DNA from: an uncultured Clostridium sp.
GTDB taxonomy: Bacteria; Bacillota; Clostridia; Lachnospirales; Lachnospiraceae
Assembly (NCBI GenBank): GCA_900555045.1
Contig: USJW01000002.1
Coordinates: 32,274 to 96,273, forward strand
DNA length: 64,000 nt
Direction of reading: 5' to 3'
Shown in pieces: positions 9,003 through 17,237 of the stretch. Both the position numbers and the translations under genes were made by a program. Position 1 is the first letter of the stretch; every line of letters starts with the position of its first letter. A model generated the notes under the pieces. That model was not told the DNA's origin. It worked only from the letters and a program-made list of their open reading frames with translations, and ran no database searches.

Positions 9003-11615
9003 ATGGCAAAGATGAAAGAACAGGTTGTCCCCGAGATCATCGAAAGCGTTGACGGGCTTGTTGCGAAAATGAATGCGATGCGCGAGGCCCAGAAAAAATT
9101 TGCGACCTACACGCAGGAGCAGGTAGACAAAATCTTCTTCGCGGCAGCCAGCGCAGCTGACAAGATGCGCCTTCCCCTGGCTAAGATGGCGGTTGAGGAG
9201 ACCGGCATGGGCGTGGTTGAGGATAAGGTGATCAAGAACAACTACGCAGCTGAGTACATTTACAACGCATACAAGGATACCAAGACCGTGGGCGTGATCG
9301 AGGAAGATCCGGCTTACGGAATCAAGAAAATCGCAGAGCCCATCGGACTGATCGCAGCGGTTATCCCCACAACCAACCCGACCTCCACCGCAATCTTTAA
9401 GGCTCTGATCTGCTTAAAAACCCGCAACGCCATCATCATTTCCCCACATCCCCGCGCAAAGAAGTGCACCATCGCGGCGGCTAAGGTGGTTCTGGACGCA
9501 GCGGTTGCGGCGGGCGCTCCCGAGGGAATCATCGGCTGGATCGATGTTCCGTCCCTGGAACTGACCAATGAGGTTATGAGAAACTCCGACTTAATCCTGG
9601 CAACCGGCGGCCCCGGCATGGTGAAGGCCGCTTACTCCTCCGGCAAACCCGCCCTGGGCGTTGGCGCCGGAAATACACCGGTTATCATCGACGACACCGC
9701 GGACATCAAGATGGCGGTCAGCTCCATCATCCATTCCAAGACCTTTGACAATGGTATGATCTGTGCTTCCGAGCAGTCCGTGACCGTGCTGGAGTCTATT
9801 TATAAGGAAGTCAGAAAAGAATTTGAATACAGAGGCTGCTACTTCTTAAAGCAGGGCGAGATCGACAAGGTCCGCAAGACTATCCTGGTAAACGGCGCAC
9901 TGAACGCCAAGATCGTAGGCCAGAAGGCCCACACCATCGCCAAGCTGGCGGGGGTTGAGGTTCCCGAGGACACCAAAATCCTGATCGGTGAGGTTGACTC
10001 CGTGGACATCAGCGAGGAGTTCGCACACGAGAAGCTGTCCCCGGTACTGGCTATGTACAAGGCCAAGACCTTCGACGAGGCTTTGGATAAGGCAGAGCGC
10101 CTGGTGGCGGACGGCGGCTACGGCCACACCTCCTCCCTGTACATCAATGTAAATGAGACTGAGAAGATCATGAAGCACGCAGCTCGCATGAAGACCTGCC
10201 GTATCGTGATCAATACACCTTCCTCCCACGGCGGCATCGGCGACCTGTACAACTTTAAGCTGACCCCGTCCCTGACCCTGGGCTGCGGCTCCTGGGGCGG
10301 CAACTCCGTATCCGAGAACGTTGGCGTGAAGCACTTACTGAATGTTAAGACCGTTGCTGAGAGGAGAGAGAACATGCTGTGGTTCCGTGCACCTGAGAAG
10401 GTTTACTTTAAGAAGGGCTGCCTGCCGGTAGCGTTGAGAGAGCTCAAGGACGTGATGGGCAAGAAGAGAGCGTTCATCGTAACCGACTCCTTCCTGTACA
10501 AGAACGGCTATACGCATGTGATCACCGACCGTCTGACCGAGATGGGAATCACCTACACCGTGTTCTCCGATGTTCAGCCCGACCCGACCCTGGCCAACGC
10601 ACAGGCAGGCGCCAAGCTGATGAGAGAGTTCGAGCCGGATGTCATCCTGGCGATGGGCGGCGGCTCCGCGATGGACGCAGGCAAGATCATGTGGGTTCTG
10701 TACGAGCATCCGGAAGTAGACTTCATGGATATGGCTATGCGCTTTATCGATATCCGCAAGCGCGTTTACACCTTCCCGAAGATGGGCGAGAAAGCGTACT
10801 TTATCGCGGTTCCCACCTCCTCCGGTACAGGTTCCGAGGTGACTCCGTTCGCCGTTATCACCGATCAGGAGACCGGTATCAAGTATCCCCTGGCTGACTA
10901 CCAGCTGCTGCCGAACATGGCAATCGTGGATACCGACAATATGATGAGCCAGCCGAGAGGCTTAACCAGCGCGTCCGGCGTTGACGTTCTGACCCATGCT
11001 CTGGAGGCGTACGCTTCCGTGATGGCCACCGACTACACCGATGGTCTGGCATTAAAGGCCATGAAGAACGTATTTGACTACCTGCCCACCGCTTACAATG
11101 AGCCGACCAATGTGGAGGCCCGCCAGAAGATGGCCGACGCTTCCTGCATGGCTGGTATGGCGTTCGCCAACGCGTTCCTGGGCGTATGCCACTCCATGGC
11201 ACACAAGCTGGGTGCGTTCCATCACCTGCCCCACGGCGTTGCAAACGCACTGTTAATCTCCCTGGTTGTTGAGTTCAACGCGGAGGAGAATCCGCGCAAG
11301 ATGGGAACCTTCTCCCAGTACCAGTATCCGCACACTCAGGAGAGATACGCGGAGTGCGCACGCTTCTGCGGTATCAACGCCAAGGATGACGCTGAGGCTG
11401 TGAAGAAGCTGATCGAGAAGATCGAGGAGTTAAAGAAGAGTGTCGGAATCAAGTCCTGCATCAAGGATTACGGTATCGACGAGAAGGACTTCTTAGACCG
11501 TCTGGACGAAATGGTTGAGCAGGCATTCGATGACCAGTGCACCGGCGCGAACCCGAGATACCCGCTGATGAGCGAGATCAAAGAGATGTATTTGAGAGCT
11601 TACTACGGTAAATAA
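9003..11615 (+). CDS. adhE: Bifunctional aldehyde-alcohol dehydrogenase
   Basis: Reduces acetyl-CoA to acetaldehyde and then to ethanol, using two NADH. The 870-residue protein has an N-terminal CoA-acylating aldehyde dehydrogenase (about 1-430) with catalytic Cys254 in NGMICASEQ. The C-terminal half is an iron-dependent alcohol dehydrogenase (about 450-870) with AMGGGSAMDAGK, PTSSGTGSEVTPF and the metal-binding histidines of CHSMAHKLGAFHHLPHG. An upstream in-frame ATG at 8955 is possible, but GGAGG (8990-8994) is spaced for the ATG at 9003, which begins the conserved protein. The family forms long filaments called spirosomes. A strong promoter and a Rex-type site precede it. Confidence 0.97.
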   Translation: MAKMKEQVVPEIIESVDGLVAKMNAMREAQKKFATYTQEQVDKIFFAAASAADKMRLPLAKMAVEETGMGVVEDKVIKNNYAAEYIYNAYKDTKTVGVIEEDPAYGIKKIAEPIGLIAAVIPTTNPTSTAIFKALICLKTRNAIIISPHPRAKKCTIAAAKVVLDAAVAAGAPEGIIGWIDVPSLELTNEVMRNSDLILATGGPGMVKAAYSSGKPALGVGAGNTPVIIDDTADIKMAVSSIIHSKTFDNGMICASEQSVTVLESIYKEVRKEFEYRGCYFLKQGEIDKVRKTILVNGALNAKIVGQKAHTIAKLAGVEVPEDTKILIGEVDSVDISEEFAHEKLSPVLAMYKAKTFDEALDKAERLVADGGYGHTSSLYINVNETEKIMKHAARMKTCRIVINTPSSHGGIGDLYNFKLTPSLTLGCGSWGGNSVSENVGVKHLLNVKTVAERRENMLWFRAPEKVYFKKGCLPVALRELKDVMGKKRAFIVTDSFLYKNGYTHVITDRLTEMGITYTVFSDVQPDPTLANAQAGAKLMREFEPDVILAMGGGSAMDAGKIMWVLYEHPEVDFMDMAMRFIDIRKRVYTFPKMGEKAYFIAVPTSSGTGSEVTPFAVITDQETGIKYPLADYQLLPNMAIVDTDNMMSQPRGLTSASGVDVLTHALEAYASVMATDYTDGLALKAMKNVFDYLPTAYNEPTNVEARQKMADASCMAGMAFANAFLGVCHSMAHKLGAFHHLPHGVANALLISLVVEFNAEENPRKMGTFSQYQYPHTQERYAECARFCGINAKDDAEAVKKLIEKIEELKKSVGIKSCIKDYGIDEKDFLDRLDEMVEQAFDDQCTGANPRYPLMSEIKEMYLRAYYGK

Positions 11616-11659
11616 TTCCGATTCCCATACGGGAAAATACCTTTATCCTTTGTGTTTGG

Positions 11660-11693
11660 AACAGGCCGTCTGTCGAATGACAGGCGGCCTGTT
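11660..11693. terminator. Hairpin between convergent adhE and lipoprotein gene
   Basis: AACAGGCCG-TCTGTC pairs with GACAGG-CGGCCTGTT around GAAT. There is no long T run on either side, but the stable stem sits exactly between two convergent stop codons and probably serves both. Confidence 0.6.
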
Positions 11694-11699
11694 CATGCA

Positions 11700-13073
11700 T
11701 TAAAATTGTAAACCGAGTTCGGTCCCGTCCCAGGTAACCGGGATGGTGATCGGGTTCATCCATATTCTTCCACAGCCTTCAAGGAAAGGCGTGGGCCTGA
11801 TGGTGAGAACCGGGCGGCCATCCGTTAAGGAGAACTTCCAGACGCCGCCAAGACCAAATTGGTTGGTCTTTACGGCATCGATTGGCGCATCCGGCAACTG
11901 AGGGGAGGATAGCTGGCTCACAATCCGCCCGTCAATCCGTGCGGTCATCGTTCGGGACGGCCGGTCATAGGAGAAGTCCAGATGGCCATGCAGCAGCTCC
12001 TGGCAGCGGTCGCAGTCCAGCTTTGCCCAGCTGGTCCACGCGCCGTCCTGGTCTGGGTCAGCAGTCAGAAGGTACAGGTCGTCGATGGCAATATCCGTGC
12101 CACTGCCCACAGGGAGAACCAGGGCCAGCTCCTCTGTACCGTCCCCATTTAAGTCCGTGAGGCTGAGGGAGGAGTCACCCGGCCGTATGTAATTCCAGTC
12201 AAAGGAGAGAAGCTGTCCGCCATGGCGAAGCACAATGCCCTTTTGCGTACTTGCGCCGGGCTGAACATAGCCGTAGACCGCCAGGTCCTGGCCGGGAAGT
12301 TCCGTCAAAAGGCCGAACAGGGAGCCGTCCCTGAACCAGAATTCCTGGTTCCTGCCAGTGCAGGAGCTTAGGTCCTGCGCAGTCACATGTTCCAGGTCAT
12401 ACCGCATCCGGTCGTTGCTGAAGCCGTATTTGCCGTCCACCGGCCAGAGAGACAGCCGGCTAAAGGTGTTGACCTCCCGGTCGTAGCAGTAATTCCCGGT
12501 GTAGGAGCTGCCGTCGGTTGCGGTAAAGCGGATTTCCACGCGAAGCTGACCCTCATCCTCCCAGGCGGCGGGCATCTCCTGGTGCCAGACATCGGTGTCT
12601 GGAGTGAGGCCGGATTCTTCAATAAACCGGCTGTCCAGAAAGATACTGTAGGGAGGCAGCTGGCGGTCGTTTTGAAGGTCCAGAATGCGGTATGCTTCGT
12701 ACCCGATCGCCACTGCATCCTCGGAAGGACTCCAGCGGAAATAATACATGTCCTGGCCTCCTTTGTCCTCTGGAAGCCGGCAGGTGCGAAGCCGGTTCCC
12801 GTCCGGGGAGATAAAATAAAAAATCCCCTCCCCCTGGTCTGAGGAGGCAGGGTGAGACTCAAAATAAATGTCCCAGTTTTGGGACAGTGACAGGGATGAA
12901 TCGCCGTCGTCATAGTGGGTACAGCGTTGACGGATTCTGGCCAGCTCTTCGGATTCTGGCGTGGCGCTTGGCTCTGCTTGAGTGGTGAGCGCCACAGTTA
13001 CATCCGCAGGCGCGGGAGCACAGGCTGTGAGCAGGCAGGCGGCCAGGGCCGCAGGAAGTCTATAGGTTCGCAT
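11700..13073 (-). CDS. Putative lipoprotein of unknown function with an FG-GAP/VCBS-like motif
   Basis: A 457-residue secreted protein. The N-terminus MRTYRLPAALAACLLTAC is a lipoprotein signal with lipobox LTAC, so it should be anchored to the outside of the membrane. A Thr/Ser/Pro/Glu-rich spacer follows. Near residue 310 LTDLNGDGTEELALV looks like an FG-GAP or VCBS calcium-binding repeat, often seen in beta-propeller-type surface proteins. I do not recognise the rest. AAGGGGGA precedes the ATG at 13073. The leader has an inverted repeat that could cover this ribosome binding site. Confidence 0.75.
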   Translation of the reverse strand: MRTYRLPAALAACLLTACAPAPADVTVALTTQAEPSATPESEELARIRQRCTHYDDGDSSLSLSQNWDIYFESHPASSDQGEGIFYFISPDGNRLRTCRLPEDKGGQDMYYFRWSPSEDAVAIGYEAYRILDLQNDRQLPPYSIFLDSRFIEESGLTPDTDVWHQEMPAAWEDEGQLRVEIRFTATDGSSYTGNYCYDREVNTFSRLSLWPVDGKYGFSNDRMRYDLEHVTAQDLSSCTGRNQEFWFRDGSLFGLLTELPGQDLAVYGYVQPGASTQKGIVLRHGGQLLSFDWNYIRPGDSSLSLTDLNGDGTEELALVLPVGSGTDIAIDDLYLLTADPDQDGAWTSWAKLDCDRCQELLHGHLDFSYDRPSRTMTARIDGRIVSQLSSPQLPDAPIDAVKTNQFGLGGVWKFSLTDGRPVLTIRPTPFLEGCGRIWMNPITIPVTWDGTELGLQF

Positions 13074-13081
13074 CAAAAAAT

Positions 13082-13140
13082 CCCCCTTCAAGATTGTAGT
13101 ATCTCTGATTAGACTCAGTATACTACACCTTCAGGGGGAG
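13082..13140 (-). promoter_or_regulatory. Inverted repeat around promoter/leader of the lipoprotein gene
   Basis: On the minus strand CTCCCCCT (13133-13140) and GTAGTAT face ATACTAC and AGGGGGA across about 20 nt, so a transcript starting upstream could fold its ribosome binding site into a hairpin. A TATACT box (13117-13122) is preceded by the imperfect dyad CTCCCCCT-GA-AGGTGTAG, a layout also seen at MerR-type promoters. Which of the two readings is right cannot be told from sequence. Confidence 0.4.
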
Positions 13141-13161
13141 ATCGATTAAAATTTTCTTAGT

Positions 13162-13171
13162 ATTCACCCAG
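13162..13171. repeat. Left target-site duplication of the IS element
   Basis: ATTCACCCAG here is repeated exactly at 14892-14901, flanking the terminal inverted repeats. A 10-bp duplication suits the IS4 family. Confidence 0.92.
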
Positions 13172-13289
13172 CAATGTCATTTAGTTAGCATCAAAAAATA
13201 TAGTAGTGTCAAGATAGGGTGTCCCACATGGCATATTTCACTATGGATTGATTGAGACTGAACGGGTCTGCCTTAATTACAAGTACGAC

Positions 13290-13314
13290 AAAAAGACAGA
13301 TTGCATATCTGTCT
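13290..13314 (-). terminator. Transposase terminator inside the IS
   Basis: On the minus strand AGACAGA-TATGCAA-TCTGTCT is followed by TTTT. It lies 30 nt past the transposase stop codon. Confidence 0.65.
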
Positions 13315-13343
13315 CTAAAAAATTATAATAATAGTGATGTCTA

Positions 13344-14684
13344 CTATGCTGGCCGATATATAAAGTATCGTGGCTTTCGGAAATGAGCTGTTTGAAGCCT
13401 TGGGTATTGGCGTTCATTCCGAATTGGAATCAGTTCCTTTTGGAGCAGTGACATCACATCATACTGGTCTTTCTCCGTGGTCAGACGGAGAAAGACTCTG
13501 CAAATATGTGCAGCTATTGTAAAATTGACCTTATATTTATGCTTTGTATTATGCGTTTCTAAAACCGTATGGTTGATCATCATTTCTGTTACATTATAGG
13601 CTATGAGCTTTGCCCATATTTCCTGTTCAATGTATTCTGGTTTATAAGCATGGAAATTGCTCAACCCAATTGTATATTTCAGTTTTCTAAATGAGGATTC
13701 AATCGACCATCTGGCATGGTAAAGAGTTTTTATACGTTCCGCCGGAAATTCATTACGCGGCAGATTTGTCACAATGCACTCATATATGGATTCACTAATC
13801 GGAAATCTGACAACACGAAAACACAGTTCATAGGTATCAAGACTGCCATATTTAATAAAATCAAAAGCTGCCGCCTGATCCACAAAGCGTCTATAACTGT
13901 CACTATCCACCTGTATCTTTCTGGAGTGGCTTCGAACCAGCGTGACCTTGACATCTATGTCAAAAAGTTCTTCTTCCGGATATACAAAGTTTCCGACCAG
14001 GCCTTTCGAATGGATATCTTTCGTGCGAAAAAGAAAGTACTGCCCCTGTCTGATGACATGTACCATGTTGTTATAAGAGCAGTAGCCACGATCACCAATA
14101 TAGACATTTTTTCTCCCTTCAAGGACAATATGGCGGTCAACGATATCACAAAAAGCTCCAAACTCATTTTTAGAATGGACCGGCTGAAGCAGGGCATCTG
14201 TATAAAGATGAGTGTCCAGATCAAAAATGGCATTTAAGTGCATGCTGTAAACTCCACGGATGGAATTGCCTGGAGAACAGTAATAATCCTCCGATGAAAA
14301 TTTCGGCGTGCTAAAGTAAGTACAAGTAGAGCCATCTGCCGCCAGGTAACGGTAGTTATGGTCAGAAAAAGCAGGAGGGGATAATTACCCGGCAGAGGCA
14401 TTAAAGTTATAAAAAACAGTCTGCAAAGCACTTGATTTAAGCTTTGCCCGTTGTTGATTTAAGGCTGAAGAAGTGGGCACGGAGGGATCAAGTCCCCAGA
14501 AATCGAGCATTTCAACTCTTGATGAAGATGCCCCCTGGGAGACCAGAAAAGAAATAAGATTCTGGGGAGAAATTTTTCTGGATCTGGAGAAGTCAGTTTC
14601 TGGATTAACAGAATACTGAGAAATATCCAAACAGACCTGTTCTACAGTAGAATGAAATAGATCTTTTAGCGTTTGATGAATCAT
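13344..14684 (-). pseudogene. IS4-family DDE transposase, interrupted by an in-frame stop
   Basis: Read in one frame from the ATG at 14684, the protein is 446 codons with a TAA at 14385-14387 (codon 100, right after FNASAG). Reading continues in the same frame as LSPPAFSDHNYRYLAADGS. The DDE residues are all present: Asp117 in LAADGST, Asp198 in YIGDRGY and Glu329 in the IS4 signature Y-2-R-3-E-6-K (YHARWSIESSFRKLK). So a single nonsense change separates it from an intact enzyme. The 299-residue C-terminal piece could be made from an internal ATG at 14243 but would lack the first catalytic Asp. Confidence 0.93.
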
Positions 14685-14734
14685 AGTGGTGTGCCTCCTT
14701 GAATTTAGAATAAAAAAACATTTACTAAATCAAG

Positions 14735-14779
14735 GGCCGCTCTCGTTACCTCTGAAAATCATCAGTAACGAGAGCGGCC
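14735..14779. repeat. 15-bp stem-loop upstream of the transposase
   Basis: GGCCGCTCTCGTTAC and GTAACGAGAGCGGCC are perfect complements around a 15-nt loop. The stem lies between the right IS end and the transposase start. Such stems in IS elements can block read-through transcripts from activating the transposase. That role is an inference here. Confidence 0.8.
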
Positions 14780-14825
14780 GCACACTTTGACTGTTGTGTC
14801 AACTATTTTTTGAAATAAATACATA

Positions 14826-14861
14826 AAATGGTTAGACCCCCTTCTGGAATTCTAACCATTT
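14826..14861. repeat. Second stem-loop near the right IS end
   Basis: AAATGGTTAGA pairs with TCTAACCATTT around a 14-nt loop, close inside the right terminal repeat. Role unknown. Confidence 0.7.
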
Positions 14862-14891
14862 AAGATGTAAAACGTTAACTAAATGACATTG

Positions 14892-14901
14892 ATTCACCCA
14901 G
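14892..14901. repeat. Right target-site duplication of the IS element
   Basis: Exact copy of ATTCACCCAG at 13162-13171. It ends one base before the last base of the bioY stop codon (14903). Confidence 0.92.
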
Positions 14902-14902
14902 T

Positions 14903-15496
14903 TTAAAGAAACCCGCCCAGGGTCAGCGTCTTCCGGATTTGGCGGCCCACGATGACGGCGGCAATGGTCAGTATCGTGTCCTTTGGGATGAAGGCGGCGA
15001 ACGAGTACACCATGATCATGCCGAAGGTCTGTTCACCGGACAGGAACGCCCACTGAAGTCCACCGGCCGCCTCCATGATCAGCGTTCCGGCGACCGCGAG
15101 AATGAGGGAGAGAATCAGGTTTACGGGGCCCGACAGCTTTTTGGAGGACACGGTGATGCCGCACAGAATTGCCATCAATGGCCAGGCCAGAATATATCCG
15201 CCGGTGAAGCTGGTGATGACCCCCAGGCCGCCCTGGAAATTGGCGAACACAGGCAGACCCACAGCGCCCAGCAGGATGTAAACCAGCGTGGCGAGCGCGC
15301 CGCGTTTCCAGCCAAGAACAGCGCCGCAGAGTGCCACGCCGAAGGCCTGGATGGTGATGGGCACGCCGGTTGGCATGGGGATGGATAACTGGGAGATGGC
15401 GGTTAAGAGGGCGGCAAACATGCCGGTCAGGACCACGTCGCGGGTGGCCATACGGGGCTTAGCGGGGGATTGGGGTTTAACAGCGGTTGAGTTCAT
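14903..15496 (-). CDS. bioY: BioY family biotin transporter (ECF substrate-binding subunit)
   Basis: A 197-residue membrane protein that binds biotin and imports it, usually with a shared energy-coupling (EcfAAT) module encoded elsewhere. Family marks include MATRDVVLTGMFAALLTAISQ, the TGVPITIQAFGVALCGAVLG stretch, and GAVGLPVFANFQGGLGVI, with about six hydrophobic helices. The ATG at 15496 follows AAAGGAACCCCTGCC. An ATG at 15517 lacks a ribosome binding site. A BirA-type operator overlaps its promoter, so biotin should repress it. The IS4 element inserted just past its stop, so its native terminator is displaced. No biotin synthesis genes are in the window. Confidence 0.93.
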   Translation of the reverse strand: MNSTAVKPQSPAKPRMATRDVVLTGMFAALLTAISQLSIPMPTGVPITIQAFGVALCGAVLGWKRGALATLVYILLGAVGLPVFANFQGGLGVITSFTGGYILAWPLMAILCGITVSSKKLSGPVNLILSLILAVAGTLIMEAAGGLQWAFLSGEQTFGMIMVYSFAAFIPKDTILTIAAVIVGRQIRKTLTLGGFL

Positions 15497-15568
15497 GGCA
15501 GGGGTTCCTTTCTTCATTTGGGGATTTCATATTGCGAATTTAGGTATAAAGTACCATGAATTTGATTG

Positions 15569-15602
15569 ATTGTCAACCATAAATAAAACAATGGTTGACA
15601 AT
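15569..15602 (-). promoter_or_regulatory. BirA operator overlapping the bioY promoter
   Basis: Twelve-base arms ATTGTCAACCAT and ATGGTTGACAAT form a perfect palindrome around 10 nt. In core form this is TTGTCAACC-N14-GGTTGACAA, close to the known BirA box TTGTnAACC-N14/16-GGTTnACAA. On the minus strand the arm supplies a TTGACA minus 35, with a weak minus 10 (TACTTT) 17 bp further on. Bound BirA would therefore cover the promoter when biotinyl-AMP is available. Confidence 0.85.
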
Positions 15603-15708
15603 TTAAAAAATAAAAGCATGACAGGAAGGGAAAAGGTTAACGCTGGGAGTTACCACAAAATAACAGAAGAAAGCGTTTACAACGCCCTCTATTCTGTATA
15701 CATATTTC

Positions 15709-15737
15709 TTGACTTCAACAAATTAACTTGCTATAAT
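15709..15737 (+). promoter_or_regulatory. gdhA promoter
   Basis: TTGACT (15709-15714), a 17-bp spacer and TATAAT (15732-15737), 75 bases before the gdhA start. The spacer back to bioY (15497-15812) otherwise holds only the BirA site. Confidence 0.85.
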
Positions 15738-15746
15738 TTTTTCTAA

Positions 15747-17147
<1,401 letters not shown>

Positions 17148-17158
17148 AAAAGAAAAAT

Positions 17159-17223
17159 AGCGATACAAGAAGCGGGAGGACTGCCTGAATTTACAGGGCG
17201 GCCCTCCCGTTTTTTGTATCGCT
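17159..17223 (+). terminator. gdhA terminator
   Basis: GCGGGAGG-CTGCCTG pairs with CAGGGCGG-CCTCCCG and runs into GTTTTTTG. An outer pair AGCGATACAA / TTGTATCGCT extends the stem and also faces the convergent GH28 gene. Confidence 0.92.
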
Positions 17224-17237
17224 GCGCCGGAGAAGGA

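Larger units (their letters stand above)
13172..14891 (-). mobile_element. IS4-family insertion sequence, 1720 bp
   Basis: The ends are perfect 16-bp inverted repeats, CAATGTCATTTAGTTA (13172-13187) and its complement (14876-14891), flanked by 10-bp direct repeats ATTCACCCAG. It holds one transposase frame on the minus strand, interrupted by a stop. The right flank has two stem-loops and the left flank a terminator for the transposase. Removing the element and one repeat copy restores the native sequence just past the bioY stop codon, so it landed in the bioY 3-prime region. The element is visibly AT-richer than its surroundings. Confidence 0.95.

Noticed and set aside
13716..14237. 173-codon plus-strand frame inside the IS
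   Set aside because: Antisense to the transposase and without a start site.
14234..14431. 65-codon minus-strand frame spanning the transposase stop
   Set aside because: Different frame from the transposase; the DDE protein continues in the original frame on both sides of the TAA, so this is a nonsense mutation and not a programmed frameshift pair.
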